This document shows positions 25,674 through 35,105 of a stretch of 64,000 bases of DNA, one piece after another. Position numbers and translations under genes: made by a program. Origin of the DNA: Limiplasma sp034927815 (GTDB taxonomy: Bacteria; Bacillota; Clostridia; Christensenellales; Aristaeellaceae). Under the pieces are notes generated by a model. It searched no databases. It was not told the origin of the DNA and was given only the letters and a program-made list of their open reading frames with translations. The DNA lies in the NCBI GenBank assembly GCA_034927815.1, contig JAYFPK010000024.1, positions 1 to 64,000 on the forward strand, given 5' to 3'. How positions within the stretch are numbered: the stretch's first letter is position 1; every line of letters begins with the position of its first letter.

Positions 25674-26669
25674 ATGAAGAAACTTGTTGCCCTGGTACTG
25701 TGCCTCATGATGATGGCCGCCTTCACTGCCAGCGCCAGCGCGCTGACCGTGGCCTTCTCCCAAATTGGACAGGAGTCCGACTGGCGGACCGCCAACACCG
25801 ACGACCTGTGCGGCGCTATCGAAGCCGAGGGCTGGACCCTGGTGTACGACGACGCCCAGCAGAAGCAGGAGAACCAGATCAAGGCTCTGCGGAACTTCAT
25901 CTCCCAGGGCGTTGACTACATCCTCTTCACCGGCGTTGTCACCACCGGCTGGGAAGAAGTCCTCAAGGAAGTCAACGAGGCTGAGATTCCCCTGATTCTC
26001 ATCGACCGTATGCCCGACTCCATCGACCAGATCGAGTACGCCGCCGCCTTCGGCGGGGACTTCGTGGAAGAAGGCCGCCGCATGGGCTTCTGGACCGGCA
26101 ACTACTTCGCCAGCGTTGGCCGCGGTGAAGAAGAAATCAACGCCGTGATTCTGGAAGGCACCACCGGCGCCACCGCCGCCACCGACCGTACCACCGGCAT
26201 CCACGAAGCGCTGGCGAACTTCCCCAACATCAAGGTTGTGGCTTCCCAGACCGGCAACTTCACCCGGGCCGAAGGCCAAACCGTCATGGAGAGCTTGCTC
26301 AAGTCCCTGGACAAGATCGACGTAGTGCTGGCTGAGAACGATGACATGGGCCTGGGCGCCATCGCCGCCATCAAGGACGCCGGCAAGGTTCCCGGCAAGG
26401 ACATCATCGTTGTGGGCTGCGACTCCGTGAAGGCCGCCTTTGACTCCATCGTGGCCGGCGACATGACCGCCACCATCGAGTGCACCCCCCTCTACTCTCC
26501 CTTCGTCGTCGACTGCATCAAGCGCCTGGAGGCCGGCGAGACCTTTGGCCGCGAAGTGCTGCATCCCGAAGAGTTCGTGTATGACGCCACCGGCGGCATC
26601 GCCTACACCGCGGAAGGCGACAAGCTGTCCATCAAGGCTGAGGACGTCATTGCCGAGCGCAAGTATTAA
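25674..26669 (+). CDS. Sugar ABC transporter substrate-binding protein (YtfQ-like)
   Basis: A 331-residue periplasmic-binding protein I type with signal peptide ending ASASA (about residue 22). The mature start LTVAFSQIGQESDWRTANT and the segment QQKQENQIKALRNFISQGVD are typical of YtfQ, the galactofuranose-binding protein. GGAGGG precedes ATG 25674. No lipobox Cys is present. The binding protein at 33833-34843 shares the same segments and may sense the same sugar. A strong stem-loop follows before the ATPase gene. Confidence 0.9.
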   Translation: MKKLVALVLCLMMMAAFTASASALTVAFSQIGQESDWRTANTDDLCGAIEAEGWTLVYDDAQQKQENQIKALRNFISQGVDYILFTGVVTTGWEEVLKEVNEAEIPLILIDRMPDSIDQIEYAAAFGGDFVEEGRRMGFWTGNYFASVGRGEEEINAVILEGTTGATAATDRTTGIHEALANFPNIKVVASQTGNFTRAEGQTVMESLLKSLDKIDVVLAENDDMGLGAIAAIKDAGKVPGKDIIVVGCDSVKAAFDSIVAGDMTATIECTPLYSPFVVDCIKRLEAGETFGREVLHPEEFVYDATGGIAYTAEGDKLSIKAEDVIAERKY

Positions 26670-26699
26670 TCCCGCACAGGGCTTATGGAAATAGGCCAC

Positions 26700-26729
26700 G
26701 ACGGATGAGGGCCTTGTCCCTCATCCGTC
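26700..26729 (+). other. Stem-loop between binding-protein and ATPase genes
   Basis: A 12-bp perfect stem (GACGGATGAGGG / CCCTCATCCGTC) with a six-base loop and no T run. It probably stabilises the upstream mRNA or partly attenuates read-through, leaving the binding protein in excess. Confidence 0.65.
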
Positions 26730-26770
26730 CTTCCTGTAAAGCGGACTTCCTACAGTGAGGGGATGATCTT

Positions 26771-28282
26771 TTGCAAGACAACATTCTGGAAATGAAAGGC
26801 ATTTCGATCCAGTTCCCTGGGGTAAAGGCGCTGGACGAGGTGGACTTTTCGCTGAAGAGGGGCGAGGTTCACGCGCTGCTGGGAGAAAACGGCGCGGGAA
26901 AATCCACCTTGATCAAATGCTTGACCGGGGTCCACCACATGGATACGGGCACGATCCTTCTGGACGGCCAGGAGATTCATCCCTCCTCTCCCCAGGCGGC
27001 TATCGCCATGGGGATTTCCACGGTGTTCCAAGAGGTCAGCCTGTGCCCAAACCTCACGGTGGCCGAGAATATCTTCATCGGCCGCCAGCCCATGGCAGGC
27101 CCCCGGATCGACTGGAAAACCATGAACCGCCGGGCCGTGGAGCTCATGGAGCGCATGGGCATGAGCATCGATGTCACCCGCCCCCTGTCCAACTATTCCA
27201 TCGCCATCCAGCAGATGGTCTCCATCGCCCGGGCTGTGGACATCCAGGCCAAGGTGCTGATTCTGGACGAACCCACCTCCTCTTTGGACGAGCACGAGGT
27301 CCAGCGCCTCTTTGACGTGGTGCGCAGCCTGAAAGCCGAGGGCCTGGGGATTATCTTCATTACCCACTTCCTGGACCAGGTGTTTGAGATTTCCGACCAG
27401 ATCACGGTGCTGCGCAACGGCCGCCTGGTGGGGCAGTTCGCCACCGATTCCATCAGCAAGCTGGAATTGGTGACCCACATGATCGGCAAGGACATGAATG
27501 TGATTTTCAACCTGAAGCGCGCCCAGCAAAACCCCGATGCTCCCGTGGTGCTTCAGGCCGAGCATATCGGCATCCCCGGCAAGGTGGAGGATATTTCCCT
27601 TGAGGTCAAGCGGGGCGAATTGGTGGGCTTTGCGGGCCTTTTGGGCTCCGGCCGCACGGAAACCGCCGAGATGCTCTTTGGCGTCACCCGGCCCCAGCAC
27701 GGCGAAATCAAAAAGGATGGCCAGCCCCTTTCCCTGAAAGCGCCCCTGGACGCCATCAACCGGAAGATCGCCTTCTGCCCCGAGGACCGCAAGCGGGATG
27801 GCATCATCGGCGACCTTTCCGTCCGGGAGAACATCTTCCTGGCCGTCCAGGCCAAGCGGGGCTTTTTGAAGCCCATGTCCCGGCAGGAGCAGCAGGCCTT
27901 GGCCGACAAGTACATCCAACTCTTGTCCATTGCCACCCCCGACGCCGAAAAGAAGGTGGGCGAGCTCTCCGGCGGCAACCAGCAAAAGGTGATTTTGGCC
28001 CGCTGGATGGCTACCAACCCCGACGTGCTGATCCTGGACGAACCCACCCGGGGCATCGACGTGGGGGCCAAGGCTGAAATCCAGAGGCTGATGCTGGAAA
28101 TGTGCGGGCAGGACATGGCCGTGATCTTCATCAGCTCCGAGCTGGACGAGATCATCCGCTGTTCCAACCGCATCATCGTCATGCGGGACGGGGCCAAGGC
28201 CGCGGAGCTGGATGGGGAAAACTGCCAGCAAGCCGATATTTTGGCGATCATCGCCAATGAAACCCCGGAGGTGACCGCATGA
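26771..28282 (+). CDS. Sugar ABC transporter ATP-binding protein, two ATPase domains (YtfR-like)
   Basis: A 503-residue double ATPase of the RbsA/MglA/YtfR class. The first domain has Walker A GENGAGKS (38-45) and LILDEPTSSLD. The second has a degenerate Walker A region (GLLGSGRTE), LSGGNQQKVILARW and LILDEPTRGIDVG. The start is TTG 26771 with AGGGG eight bases upstream; the nearby ATG at 26763 is out of frame. Its stop overlaps the permease start (ATGA). Confidence 0.93.
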   Translation: MQDNILEMKGISIQFPGVKALDEVDFSLKRGEVHALLGENGAGKSTLIKCLTGVHHMDTGTILLDGQEIHPSSPQAAIAMGISTVFQEVSLCPNLTVAENIFIGRQPMAGPRIDWKTMNRRAVELMERMGMSIDVTRPLSNYSIAIQQMVSIARAVDIQAKVLILDEPTSSLDEHEVQRLFDVVRSLKAEGLGIIFITHFLDQVFEISDQITVLRNGRLVGQFATDSISKLELVTHMIGKDMNVIFNLKRAQQNPDAPVVLQAEHIGIPGKVEDISLEVKRGELVGFAGLLGSGRTETAEMLFGVTRPQHGEIKKDGQPLSLKAPLDAINRKIAFCPEDRKRDGIIGDLSVRENIFLAVQAKRGFLKPMSRQEQQALADKYIQLLSIATPDAEKKVGELSGGNQQKVILARWMATNPDVLILDEPTRGIDVGAKAEIQRLMLEMCGQDMAVIFISSELDEIIRCSNRIIVMRDGAKAAELDGENCQQADILAIIANETPEVTA

Positions 28283-29346
28283 AGCGCAAAATCGATTGGG
28301 AGCGCATCATCCGTTCCAAGCTGTTCTGGGCGGTGGTGGCGGAGGCGTTGATCCTCTTGGTCAGCGTTATTCTCCGTCCGGATTTCCTGAAAATCGAGTT
28401 CAACCAGGCTACCGGCATGTTCTACGGAGTGCCCATTGACATCCTCAACCGTTCCTCTGAAATCATTATCATCGCCATGGGCATGACCCTGGTGATCGCC
28501 TTGGGGGGCACGGACCTGTCCGTGGGCGCGCTGGTGGCCGTCTCCGGAGCCCTGGCGCTGAAATTTCTGCGCTGGGACGTGCTGGAATACCCCACTCCCG
28601 GCAATTACACCATCATGCCCTTCTATCTGGTGATTTTGGTGCCTCTGGTGGTCTGCGCCCTGATGGGGGCTTTCAACGGCATGCTCATTTCCAAGCTCAA
28701 GCTCCAGCCCATCATCGCCACGCTGATTTTGATGGTGGCCGGGCGGGGCATTGCCCAGATCGCCACCAACGGCAAGCAGTTCACCACCATGTACGAGCCC
28801 TTCCAGGTCATCGCCCGGGGCAATGTGCTGGGGCTGCCCATGCCCATCCTCATCACCGCGGTGGTGGTGCTGGGCGTGTCCCTGTTCACCCGCAAGACCT
28901 CCTTTGGCATGTTTGTGGAGTCCGTGGGCGTGAACCCCAGCGCCAGCCGGGTATCCGGGCTCCGGTCCGATCACATCATCATGATCGCCTACATCCTCAC
29001 GGGCTTTCTTTCCGGCATTTCCGGGCTGATCTACTCCAGCCGCATCTCCTCCTGCGATTCCAACAACGCGGGGCTCAACAATGAGATGGATGCCATTTTG
29101 GCGGTGGTCATCGGCGGCACCAGCATGTCCGGCGGCAAGTTCAGCCTGGCGGGGACCGTGGTGGGCGCGCTGATCATGCGCACCATCATCACGCTGGTGT
29201 ATTTCTTCGGCATCGTATCCGAAGCCATTTTGGCCTTTGAGGCCGTGATCATCGCGGTGGTCATCGTGCTTCAATCCGAGCCTGTCCGCAGGGCCATGGC
29301 CAAGCGCGGGCACAAAAAAGTGACGGGGGGTGTGGTCCGTGCTTAA
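28279..29346 (+). CDS. Sugar ABC transporter permease (YtfT-like)
   Basis: A 355-residue RbsC-type permease with about eight to ten membrane segments and the family motif ALGGTDLSVGALVAVSGAL. The insertion around YPTPGNYTIMP and the motif DAILAVVIGGTSMSGGKFSL fit YtfT. Start overlaps the ATPase stop by four bases; its end overlaps the next permease by eight bases. Confidence 0.92.
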   Translation: MKRKIDWERIIRSKLFWAVVAEALILLVSVILRPDFLKIEFNQATGMFYGVPIDILNRSSEIIIIAMGMTLVIALGGTDLSVGALVAVSGALALKFLRWDVLEYPTPGNYTIMPFYLVILVPLVVCALMGAFNGMLISKLKLQPIIATLILMVAGRGIAQIATNGKQFTTMYEPFQVIARGNVLGLPMPILITAVVVLGVSLFTRKTSFGMFVESVGVNPSASRVSGLRSDHIIMIAYILTGFLSGISGLIYSSRISSCDSNNAGLNNEMDAILAVVIGGTSMSGGKFSLAGTVVGALIMRTIITLVYFFGIVSEAILAFEAVIIAVVIVLQSEPVRRAMAKRGHKKVTGGVVRA

Positions 29347-30388
29347 GGTTCAGGCCAAGCGGCAAAACCTGTTTTCACGCCTGGCAAATCCCAAGTTCGT
29401 CATGGTCTACGCCACGCTGGGCATCTTCCTGATTATCTACCTCTTCGGCGCGGTCATGTTCGGCGGCAAGGGCTTCACCACCGTGCGGACCTTGACCCTC
29501 ATGTTCATCGACAGCTCCTACATAGGCATCTCCGCCATCGGCATGACCATGGTGCTGATCACCGGGGGCATTGACCTGTCCGTGGCCTCCGTGGCCTCCC
29601 TCACCGGAATGTTCATCGCCTACGGCACCTCCCAGCTGGGGATTGACCCGTTGGTCTGCATGCTGTTTTCCCTGTGCGTGGGCACGGGCCTGGGGCTTTT
29701 GATGGGCGCGACGATCCACCATCTCAACGTGCCTCCCTTCATCACCACCTTGACGGGGTCGTTCCTGGCCCGGGGCGTCTGCTCCTTGATCAGCCGGGAC
29801 TCCATCTCCATCTCCCACCCCACCGTTGACGCCCTGGCGGGCTGGAAGGTCTATTTGATGCACCTCCAGGACGGGGAGTGGGTGAAACTCAAGCCCGTGG
29901 CCTACATCAACTTCAACGTGCTGTTGATGCTGGCCATGGTGGTGGTGGGAATTATCCTTTTGCAATGGACCCGCTTTGGCCGCAACGTGTACGCCGTAGG
30001 CGGCAGCGAGCAGTCCGCCAAGCTCATGGGCCTGCCCGTGGGCCGCACCAAGATCCTGGTCTACGGCTTCAACGGCTTCTGCTCCGCCCTGGCGGGGATC
30101 GCCTATGTGCTGTATGTGAAATCCGGCTGGAACCTGGCCCTGGCGGGGGGAGAACTGGACGTGATCTCCTCGGCGGTTATCGGCGGCGTGCTGCTCACCG
30201 GCGGCGTAGGCTATCCCATCGGCACGCTCCTGGGCGTGATGCTCAAATCCACCATTCCCGCGCTGATCACCTTCAGCGGGAACCTGAACTCCTGGTGGGC
30301 CAAAATTGCCACAGGCGTGCTGCTGCTGATTTTTATCGTCATCCAGCGGATTGTGGTGACCTACTCGGCCCGAAAGAAGGTCAAGTAG
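29339..30388 (+). CDS. Sugar ABC transporter permease (YjfF-like)
   Basis: A 349-residue second RbsC-type permease with ITGGIDLSVASVASLTGM and the motif ISSAVIGGVLLTGGVGYP. It fits YjfF, the partner of YtfT in the heterodimeric galactofuranose importer. I prefer GTG 29339, eight bases after GGGGGG, over GTG 29330, which abuts it. Having two different permeases points to the ytfQRT-yjfF class rather than ribose or galactose importers. Confidence 0.9.
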   Translation: MLKVQAKRQNLFSRLANPKFVMVYATLGIFLIIYLFGAVMFGGKGFTTVRTLTLMFIDSSYIGISAIGMTMVLITGGIDLSVASVASLTGMFIAYGTSQLGIDPLVCMLFSLCVGTGLGLLMGATIHHLNVPPFITTLTGSFLARGVCSLISRDSISISHPTVDALAGWKVYLMHLQDGEWVKLKPVAYINFNVLLMLAMVVVGIILLQWTRFGRNVYAVGGSEQSAKLMGLPVGRTKILVYGFNGFCSALAGIAYVLYVKSGWNLALAGGELDVISSAVIGGVLLTGGVGYPIGTLLGVMLKSTIPALITFSGNLNSWWAKIATGVLLLIFIVIQRIVVTYSARKKVK

Positions 30389-30416
30389 CGCAAGGGAGAA
30401 TACCGGGAACCTTGCC

Positions 30417-30640
30417 GGCCTTTCGGTTGCCCCAGCGTTCCCTGCCGTTGGGCTGCCCGCCTTAAGCCCCCAGCTTTCGGGTCGCTAGCCCTTCGTGTGA
30501 TCCGGCCTTTCGGTTGCCCCAGCGTTCCCTGCCTTTGGGCTGCCCGCCTCAAGCCCCACCTCTCATTCGCTTTTGCCTTCAGGAAAGGGCCCACAGGGCA
30601 TACGCTCACTGGCGGCGCCCCAGACCTCCGCTTAAGGGAT
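30417..30640. repeat. Dispersed repeat copy R2 with an internal 87-bp tandem duplication
   Basis: Bases 30417-30472 recur with few changes at 30504-30559 (GGCCTTTCGGTTGCCCCAGC and onward), period 87. The second unit continues into the block shared with the copies at 1-424 and 35106-35300 (CCTCAAGCCCCACCTCT, CGCTCACTGGCGGCGCC). No gene is present between yjfF and the regulator genes. Confidence 0.75.
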
Positions 30641-30673
30641 TTCATCCCTATCAGAACCCCATCATCAAACATC

Positions 30674-30718
30674 AAAAAAAGAGCCGGGGATTGCCATAGA
30701 CGCTGCCCCGCTCTTTTT
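30674..30718. terminator. Bidirectional terminator between convergent sugar operon and regulator operon
   Basis: AAAAAGAGC-C-GGGG and CCCCGCTCTTTTT pair with one bulged base across a 16-base loop, with A and T runs on either side. It is placed to stop both the importer operon (plus) and the response regulator operon (minus). Confidence 0.75.
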
Positions 30719-30740
30719 GTATGGCCCAAAGAGGGGATTC

Positions 30741-30787
30741 CAAAGGGACTTGTCCCTTTGGCAGGGGTTTGGGGACGGAGTCCCCAA
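30741..30787. repeat. Two adjacent small perfect hairpins
   Basis: CAAAGGGAC-TT-GTCCCTTTG (30741-30760) and TTGGGGAC-GGA-GTCCCCAA (30769-30787) follow one another closely, just beyond the stop of the minus-strand regulator gene. They may add to termination or belong to an intergenic repeat. Confidence 0.5.
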
Positions 30788-30808
30788 CGTCTCCCTCCCC
30801 CATCCCCG

Positions 30809-32383
30809 TCACCTTTTGCAGGAGTTCCGGTAGTCCCTGGGGTTCATCCCCACGTTTTTCTTGAAAAGGTAGCTGAAATAATGGGGGTCGTTGTAGCCGA
30901 TGGCCGCCGCCACCTCGCTGGAGCGCTTGTCCGTGCTTTTGAGCAGCTCCCGGGCCTTTTTCATGCGCAGCTCCGTAAGGTACTCGATGAAGGTGCTGCC
31001 CACCTCCTGGGAAAAGACGGTGCAAAAATGGTTGTTGGACAGGGCCACATGCCGGGCTACGTCGCTTAGGGTGATGTCCGCCCTGGCGTAGTGCTGGTCG
31101 ATGTAGGCGAAAGCGCTGCGAATAATCGAGCCGTAGCGGGACATCGTCTGGCTGTCCCTAAAGGCGATGGCCTTGAGCAAAATCTCCCGGGCGGAATCCA
31201 CCATGTCCTCCTGGTTGGTAAAAGCGCGCAAATGCCCGCTTTGCTGCTGCACCGCCTCGGGGACGATTTCCGCCGGATCGCCGCCGCTTTCCCGGATCAC
31301 CCGCATGGCGGCCAACAGAATGTCCACGTACAGGTAGTTTGCCATAATCACGGACTGGCGGGCCACGGTACCGATGGAATCGAAATGCGCTTTCAAAATC
31401 TCCTCGGCCTCCTGGCTGCTGGCATAGCGGAGCTTTTCAAACAGCGGCACCACATCCAGGCCCATGAGCCTGGCCCCCACCTGCATTCCCCGGTCCACCG
31501 TGTCCATGATGCGGGTCTGGTCCGCGTGGACGTCCATGCCCTTGAGCACCTCTTGGGCCGAGGCGTAGGAGGCGGCCACGCCGCCCACGGCGCCCGTGGG
31601 CGCGCCAATCGCCACCCGCAACGTCATGTTCAGGGAGCGCTCCACCTCGTACTTCACTGCCTGGGCAAAGGCAAAAACCCGGTCCTCCAGCTCCTCCTCG
31701 CTGTCCCCCATCACCACCGCGGCGATATGCCCACCCACCTCGCACAGGAGGACAGCTCCGTTCAGGCTCTCCGAAAGCCGCTGCACATGGGCGCGCACCA
31801 GCAGCATATCGTCCTTTTCGCCCCCGGCGATGAGCATGACCCGGAACCAGCGGGCCTCCAGATGGATGTTCAGCTCTCCCGCCTGGGCCAGCACGTTTTC
31901 CGCGTTTGCGCCCAAAATCAGCTCCAGGAGCGACTTTTCCTGCATGATCCGGGTGGAGGAGGCCAGCTGGCGCTTCATGGCCTCATAGTCCGCCTGCTGG
32001 CGGCGCTCCTCCTCAATGCTCTGGCTGATTCTCTCCAGCACCTGCCCCAGCTCCGAAGCGCTCACAGGCTTGAGCAAATACTCCTTCACCCCCAAGGAGA
32101 TGGCCTCCTTGGCGTAGGAAAAGTCATCGTACCCGGACAGGATCACGATGTGGATCCAGGGCATGGTGTGCATGATCTTGCGGCACAAGGTCAGCCCGTC
32201 CATAAAGGGCATTTTGATATCCGTGATCAAAACGTCGGGCTTGATATCCTGGAGCATGGACAGGGCAATCTCCCCGTCGGGGGCTTCCCCCGCAAGCTGG
32301 TAGCGGCTTTCCTCCCAGGGAAAGCCGTTGCGGATTCCTTCCCGGATCACGATCTCGTCGTCCACCACAAAGACTTTAAGCAT
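30809..32383 (-). CDS. Response regulator, YesN/AraC family
   Basis: A 524-residue regulator. It has an N-terminal receiver with phosphoacceptor D55 (DVLITDIKMP) and Lys in YLLKPVSASE. A middle region of about 260 residues follows, then a C-terminal AraC double HTH (ITLSDVARHVALSNNHFCTV, then YNDPHYFSYLFKKNVGMNPRD). It overlaps the kinase gene by eight bases. It probably activates the convergent sugar importer operon, whose promoter lacks a clear -35 box. That target is inference. Confidence 0.92.
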   Translation of the reverse strand: MLKVFVVDDEIVIREGIRNGFPWEESRYQLAGEAPDGEIALSMLQDIKPDVLITDIKMPFMDGLTLCRKIMHTMPWIHIVILSGYDDFSYAKEAISLGVKEYLLKPVSASELGQVLERISQSIEEERRQQADYEAMKRQLASSTRIMQEKSLLELILGANAENVLAQAGELNIHLEARWFRVMLIAGGEKDDMLLVRAHVQRLSESLNGAVLLCEVGGHIAAVVMGDSEEELEDRVFAFAQAVKYEVERSLNMTLRVAIGAPTGAVGGVAASYASAQEVLKGMDVHADQTRIMDTVDRGMQVGARLMGLDVVPLFEKLRYASSQEAEEILKAHFDSIGTVARQSVIMANYLYVDILLAAMRVIRESGGDPAEIVPEAVQQQSGHLRAFTNQEDMVDSAREILLKAIAFRDSQTMSRYGSIIRSAFAYIDQHYARADITLSDVARHVALSNNHFCTVFSQEVGSTFIEYLTELRMKKARELLKSTDKRSSEVAAAIGYNDPHYFSYLFKKNVGMNPRDYRNSCKR

Positions 32384-33830
32384 CCTTATCCCCCCGGTTG
32401 GTCAGGATGGGCACGCTGAACTCGATGGTGGTGCCCTCCCCCTGAACGCTGGACACCTTGAGCCCCTCGCTTTGGTTGTAATAGAGCCGCAGGCGCTTAT
32501 CCACGCTGTACAGGCCGTATCCGGCCTCATTCTCCGGGTATCCCGCGCCGCTGAACGCCTGCCGCACCGCATCCAGGCGCTGGAGGGTCATGCCCGCGCC
32601 ATTGTCCTGCACCCGCACCCGCAGCCTGTCCCCCTGGCGCTGCACGGTGATGGACAGCCGCCCGCCGCCCCGCCGGTTCTTGATGCCGTGGTAGATGGCG
32701 TTTTCCACCAGCGGCTGGATCACCAGCTTCAAAATGTACAGGTCATAGAGGGACTCGTCCACCTGGAGGTCGTAATCCAGAATATCCCGATAGCGCACCT
32801 TCTGAATGGTGAGATAGCCCTGGAGATGCTCCACCTCCTGGCGGAGGGTGATCCAATCCTGGCCGCCGGAGAGGGAAATGCGGAAGAAGTTGGACAGCGC
32901 CCGGGTGACATTGATGACCTCGTTGGGCTTGCGGGATTCCGCCAGCCAAATGATGGCGTCCAGGGTGTTATAGAGGAAATGAGGGGCGATCTGGGCTTGC
33001 AAAGCGCGCATTTCGCTTTTTTTCAGGTTCTCCTGCTCCCGGGTGTTCTCCTCAATGAGCTCGTCCAGCTTTCCGGCCATGGTATTCAGGCTCCGGGTCA
33101 AATCCGAAAGCTCCGAAACCCCCGGCTCCGGAGCGCGCACGTCCAGGTGCCCCCCGGCGATCATGCCGGCAAAGTGCTTGAGCTGTACAATGGGCCCTTC
33201 GATGGCCCGGGCCAAGGAGCGCTGGGCGATGCTGGCAAAGACCAGCGTGCCCAACAACAGCGTCAATTCCAGCAGCAGCGTCACCTGGACCACGCTTTGG
33301 AGCTGGTTGCTGGTGGTCATGGAGGCGTCGATCTCGGCGGTGATGGCGTCCCCCAGCATCTCCACCACCAAGGACCCCACGTTGCGCACTTCCTCCAAAG
33401 TCTGTTCATCCTCATCCACAGTGGAGCCGCTGCGCATCTGTTCCCCCAGGTTTTCAATGTAGCGGCGCAGCGTATTCATGGTATTGCGGGCCACGGTCAT
33501 CTCCATGCGGCTGGCGGAATTCTCCTGAATCAGCGCGTCCATCTCCCGGCATACCGCGTCCAGCGTCTCAAATTGGTCCCCTTGGGCAAAGGTTTTGCGC
33601 CCGGCCACGATGGACCACATCTCCCCCAGCAGGTCTTCGCTGATCACCGGGGACAGGGAGGAAATGCGGTCCATGCGGGTGATTACGTCGTGGTATTTCC
33701 CGGCATAGGTGGTCATCATGCCGATGGAGGCGATGGCGGGAATCACCATCAGCAGCATCACCACCACCATGGAGAGCTTGATACGGCCTCGCAGGGAGTC
33801 GCCAAAGCGGGTAAAAAAGCCGCGGTGCAT
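32376..33830 (-). CDS. Sensor histidine kinase, YesM family
   Basis: A 484-residue kinase: membrane segment about 17-40, an extracytoplasmic helical region about 41-180, second membrane segment about 183-203, HAMP linker, and His_kinase/HATPase. The phospho-accepting His284 lies in QIAPHFLYNTLDAI; the N box is QPLVENAIYHGI and the G box YGLYSVDKRL. ATG 33830 follows GAGAGGGG, preferred to a TTG six bases earlier. The extracytoplasmic part is small and could take its signal from the binding protein encoded just upstream. Confidence 0.93.
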   Translation of the reverse strand: MHRGFFTRFGDSLRGRIKLSMVVVMLLMVIPAIASIGMMTTYAGKYHDVITRMDRISSLSPVISEDLLGEMWSIVAGRKTFAQGDQFETLDAVCREMDALIQENSASRMEMTVARNTMNTLRRYIENLGEQMRSGSTVDEDEQTLEEVRNVGSLVVEMLGDAITAEIDASMTTSNQLQSVVQVTLLLELTLLLGTLVFASIAQRSLARAIEGPIVQLKHFAGMIAGGHLDVRAPEPGVSELSDLTRSLNTMAGKLDELIEENTREQENLKKSEMRALQAQIAPHFLYNTLDAIIWLAESRKPNEVINVTRALSNFFRISLSGGQDWITLRQEVEHLQGYLTIQKVRYRDILDYDLQVDESLYDLYILKLVIQPLVENAIYHGIKNRRGGGRLSITVQRQGDRLRVRVQDNGAGMTLQRLDAVRQAFSGAGYPENEAGYGLYSVDKRLRLYYNQSEGLKVSSVQGEGTTIEFSVPILTNRGDKDA

Positions 33831-33832
33831 GG

Positions 33833-34843
33833 TCAATAGCCCCTCTCCGGGATGCTTTGCAGATCCTCGTCAAACTCCGTGAACACGGTTTCCTCAGAAT
33901 AGGTATAGCGCTCCACCGCTTCCCCGGCGGCCAGCTTCTTGGCAAGGCTCATGATGATGCTTCCGATCTTAGGGGTGCATTCCACCACGCAGTTGATACT
34001 CCCCTGTTTCAGCAGGTCAATGGCACCTTGTTCCCCATCCACGGTGATGATCACAATGTCCTTCCCCGGCTCCATGCCCGCGTCCCGGATGGCCTCGATG
34101 GCCCCCAGGGTCATGGCGTCGTTGTGGGAGTACAGCACGTCAATGCTGCGGCCTTGCTTTTTCAAAATGCTGGTCATGCATTCCTTGCCCTTGGAGCGCA
34201 GAAAATCCCCGGACATGGATTCCACGATTTCAAAGCGGGAATCCCCCCGGATGACCTCCCGAAAGCCGATGGCCCGCTGGCGCATGGGGGTGGAGTCCAG
34301 CGTTCCGGTGATCTCCACGATGCGCAGGTGGTCCTTTCCCATCTGGTCGGCCTTTTTCAGCAGAAACTCCCCGGCCCGGCGGCCCTCCTGAAAGAAATCC
34401 GAGCCCACGAAGCCCACGATCAGGTCCGCGTCCTCCTCGCTGATGAAGCGGTCCGTGCACAGCACCGGAATGCCCGCGTCCCGGGCTTCGGTGAGCACGT
34501 TGGTCCAGCCGTCCTCCACGATGGGGGCAAAGGCGATCACATCCACCTGGTAGGCAATGAAGGAGCGGATTGCCTTGATTTGATTCTCCTGCTTCTGCTC
34601 AGCATTTTCAAACATGATCTGCACGCCGGCCTGATTTGCCGCCTCAATGAGATCCCGGGAGTTGCCGATGCGCCAGCCGCTTTCGCTTCCCAACTGGGAA
34701 AAACCCAAAATGATGGGGTTGGAACGGGGCCGCTCCGCCCGGTTCCCGGAGCGCGATACCACCAGCACAGCCGCCGTCACCACAAGGGCCAGCAGCAGCA
34801 CCCCCCAAAGCCAGCGCGTCGCCGTAAAAAACCGCTTTTTCAT
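33833..34843 (-). CDS. Membrane-anchored sugar-binding protein, probable sensor partner
   Basis: A 336-residue periplasmic-binding protein I with an uncleaved-looking N-terminal membrane anchor (WLWGVLLLALVVTAAVLVVS, about 11-30). The binding fold begins ILGFSQLGSESGWRIGNS. EQKQENQIKAIRSFIA and DVIAFAPIVEDGW match the YtfQ-like protein at 25674-26669. It lies first in an operon with the YesM kinase and YesN regulator, with only two bases to the kinase. No transporter gene follows. This is the pattern of a three-component sugar sensor. GGAGG eight bases upstream sets ATG 34843. Confidence 0.88.
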   Translation of the reverse strand: MKKRFFTATRWLWGVLLLALVVTAAVLVVSRSGNRAERPRSNPIILGFSQLGSESGWRIGNSRDLIEAANQAGVQIMFENAEQKQENQIKAIRSFIAYQVDVIAFAPIVEDGWTNVLTEARDAGIPVLCTDRFISEEDADLIVGFVGSDFFQEGRRAGEFLLKKADQMGKDHLRIVEITGTLDSTPMRQRAIGFREVIRGDSRFEIVESMSGDFLRSKGKECMTSILKKQGRSIDVLYSHNDAMTLGAIEAIRDAGMEPGKDIVIITVDGEQGAIDLLKQGSINCVVECTPKIGSIIMSLAKKLAAGEAVERYTYSEETVFTEFDEDLQSIPERGY

Positions 34844-35105
34844 GCCCATTGCCTCCAAGCAAAGCCAAGGATGATGCCCGAATGATCTCCATATTCCAAT
34901 GCTCAAAGTATCGCATATCCAGGCCCAAAATGCAACCCAAGCCCTGCTTTCGGGGGCCCCTACTGCTGTCGCAAAGCGCCCTTCCTCGTACCATGAGGAT
35001 GGCGTCATTAAAAAGGAGGGAGGCTGATAACGTACCGTCTTGCATACCAAGAGGAAGGGTATCCCTATATATGGATAGATTTCAAAACCAGGCTGTTTTC
35101 ATTAT
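34844..35105. other. Upstream region of the sensor operon, no gene seen
   Basis: About 260 bases with no convincing frame or sigma-A promoter. Short arms CCCTTCCTC (34979 onward) and GAGGAAGGG (ending near 35060) are inverted to one another and could form a long-range stem. The promoter of the binding protein-kinase-regulator operon should lie here. Confidence 0.3.
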
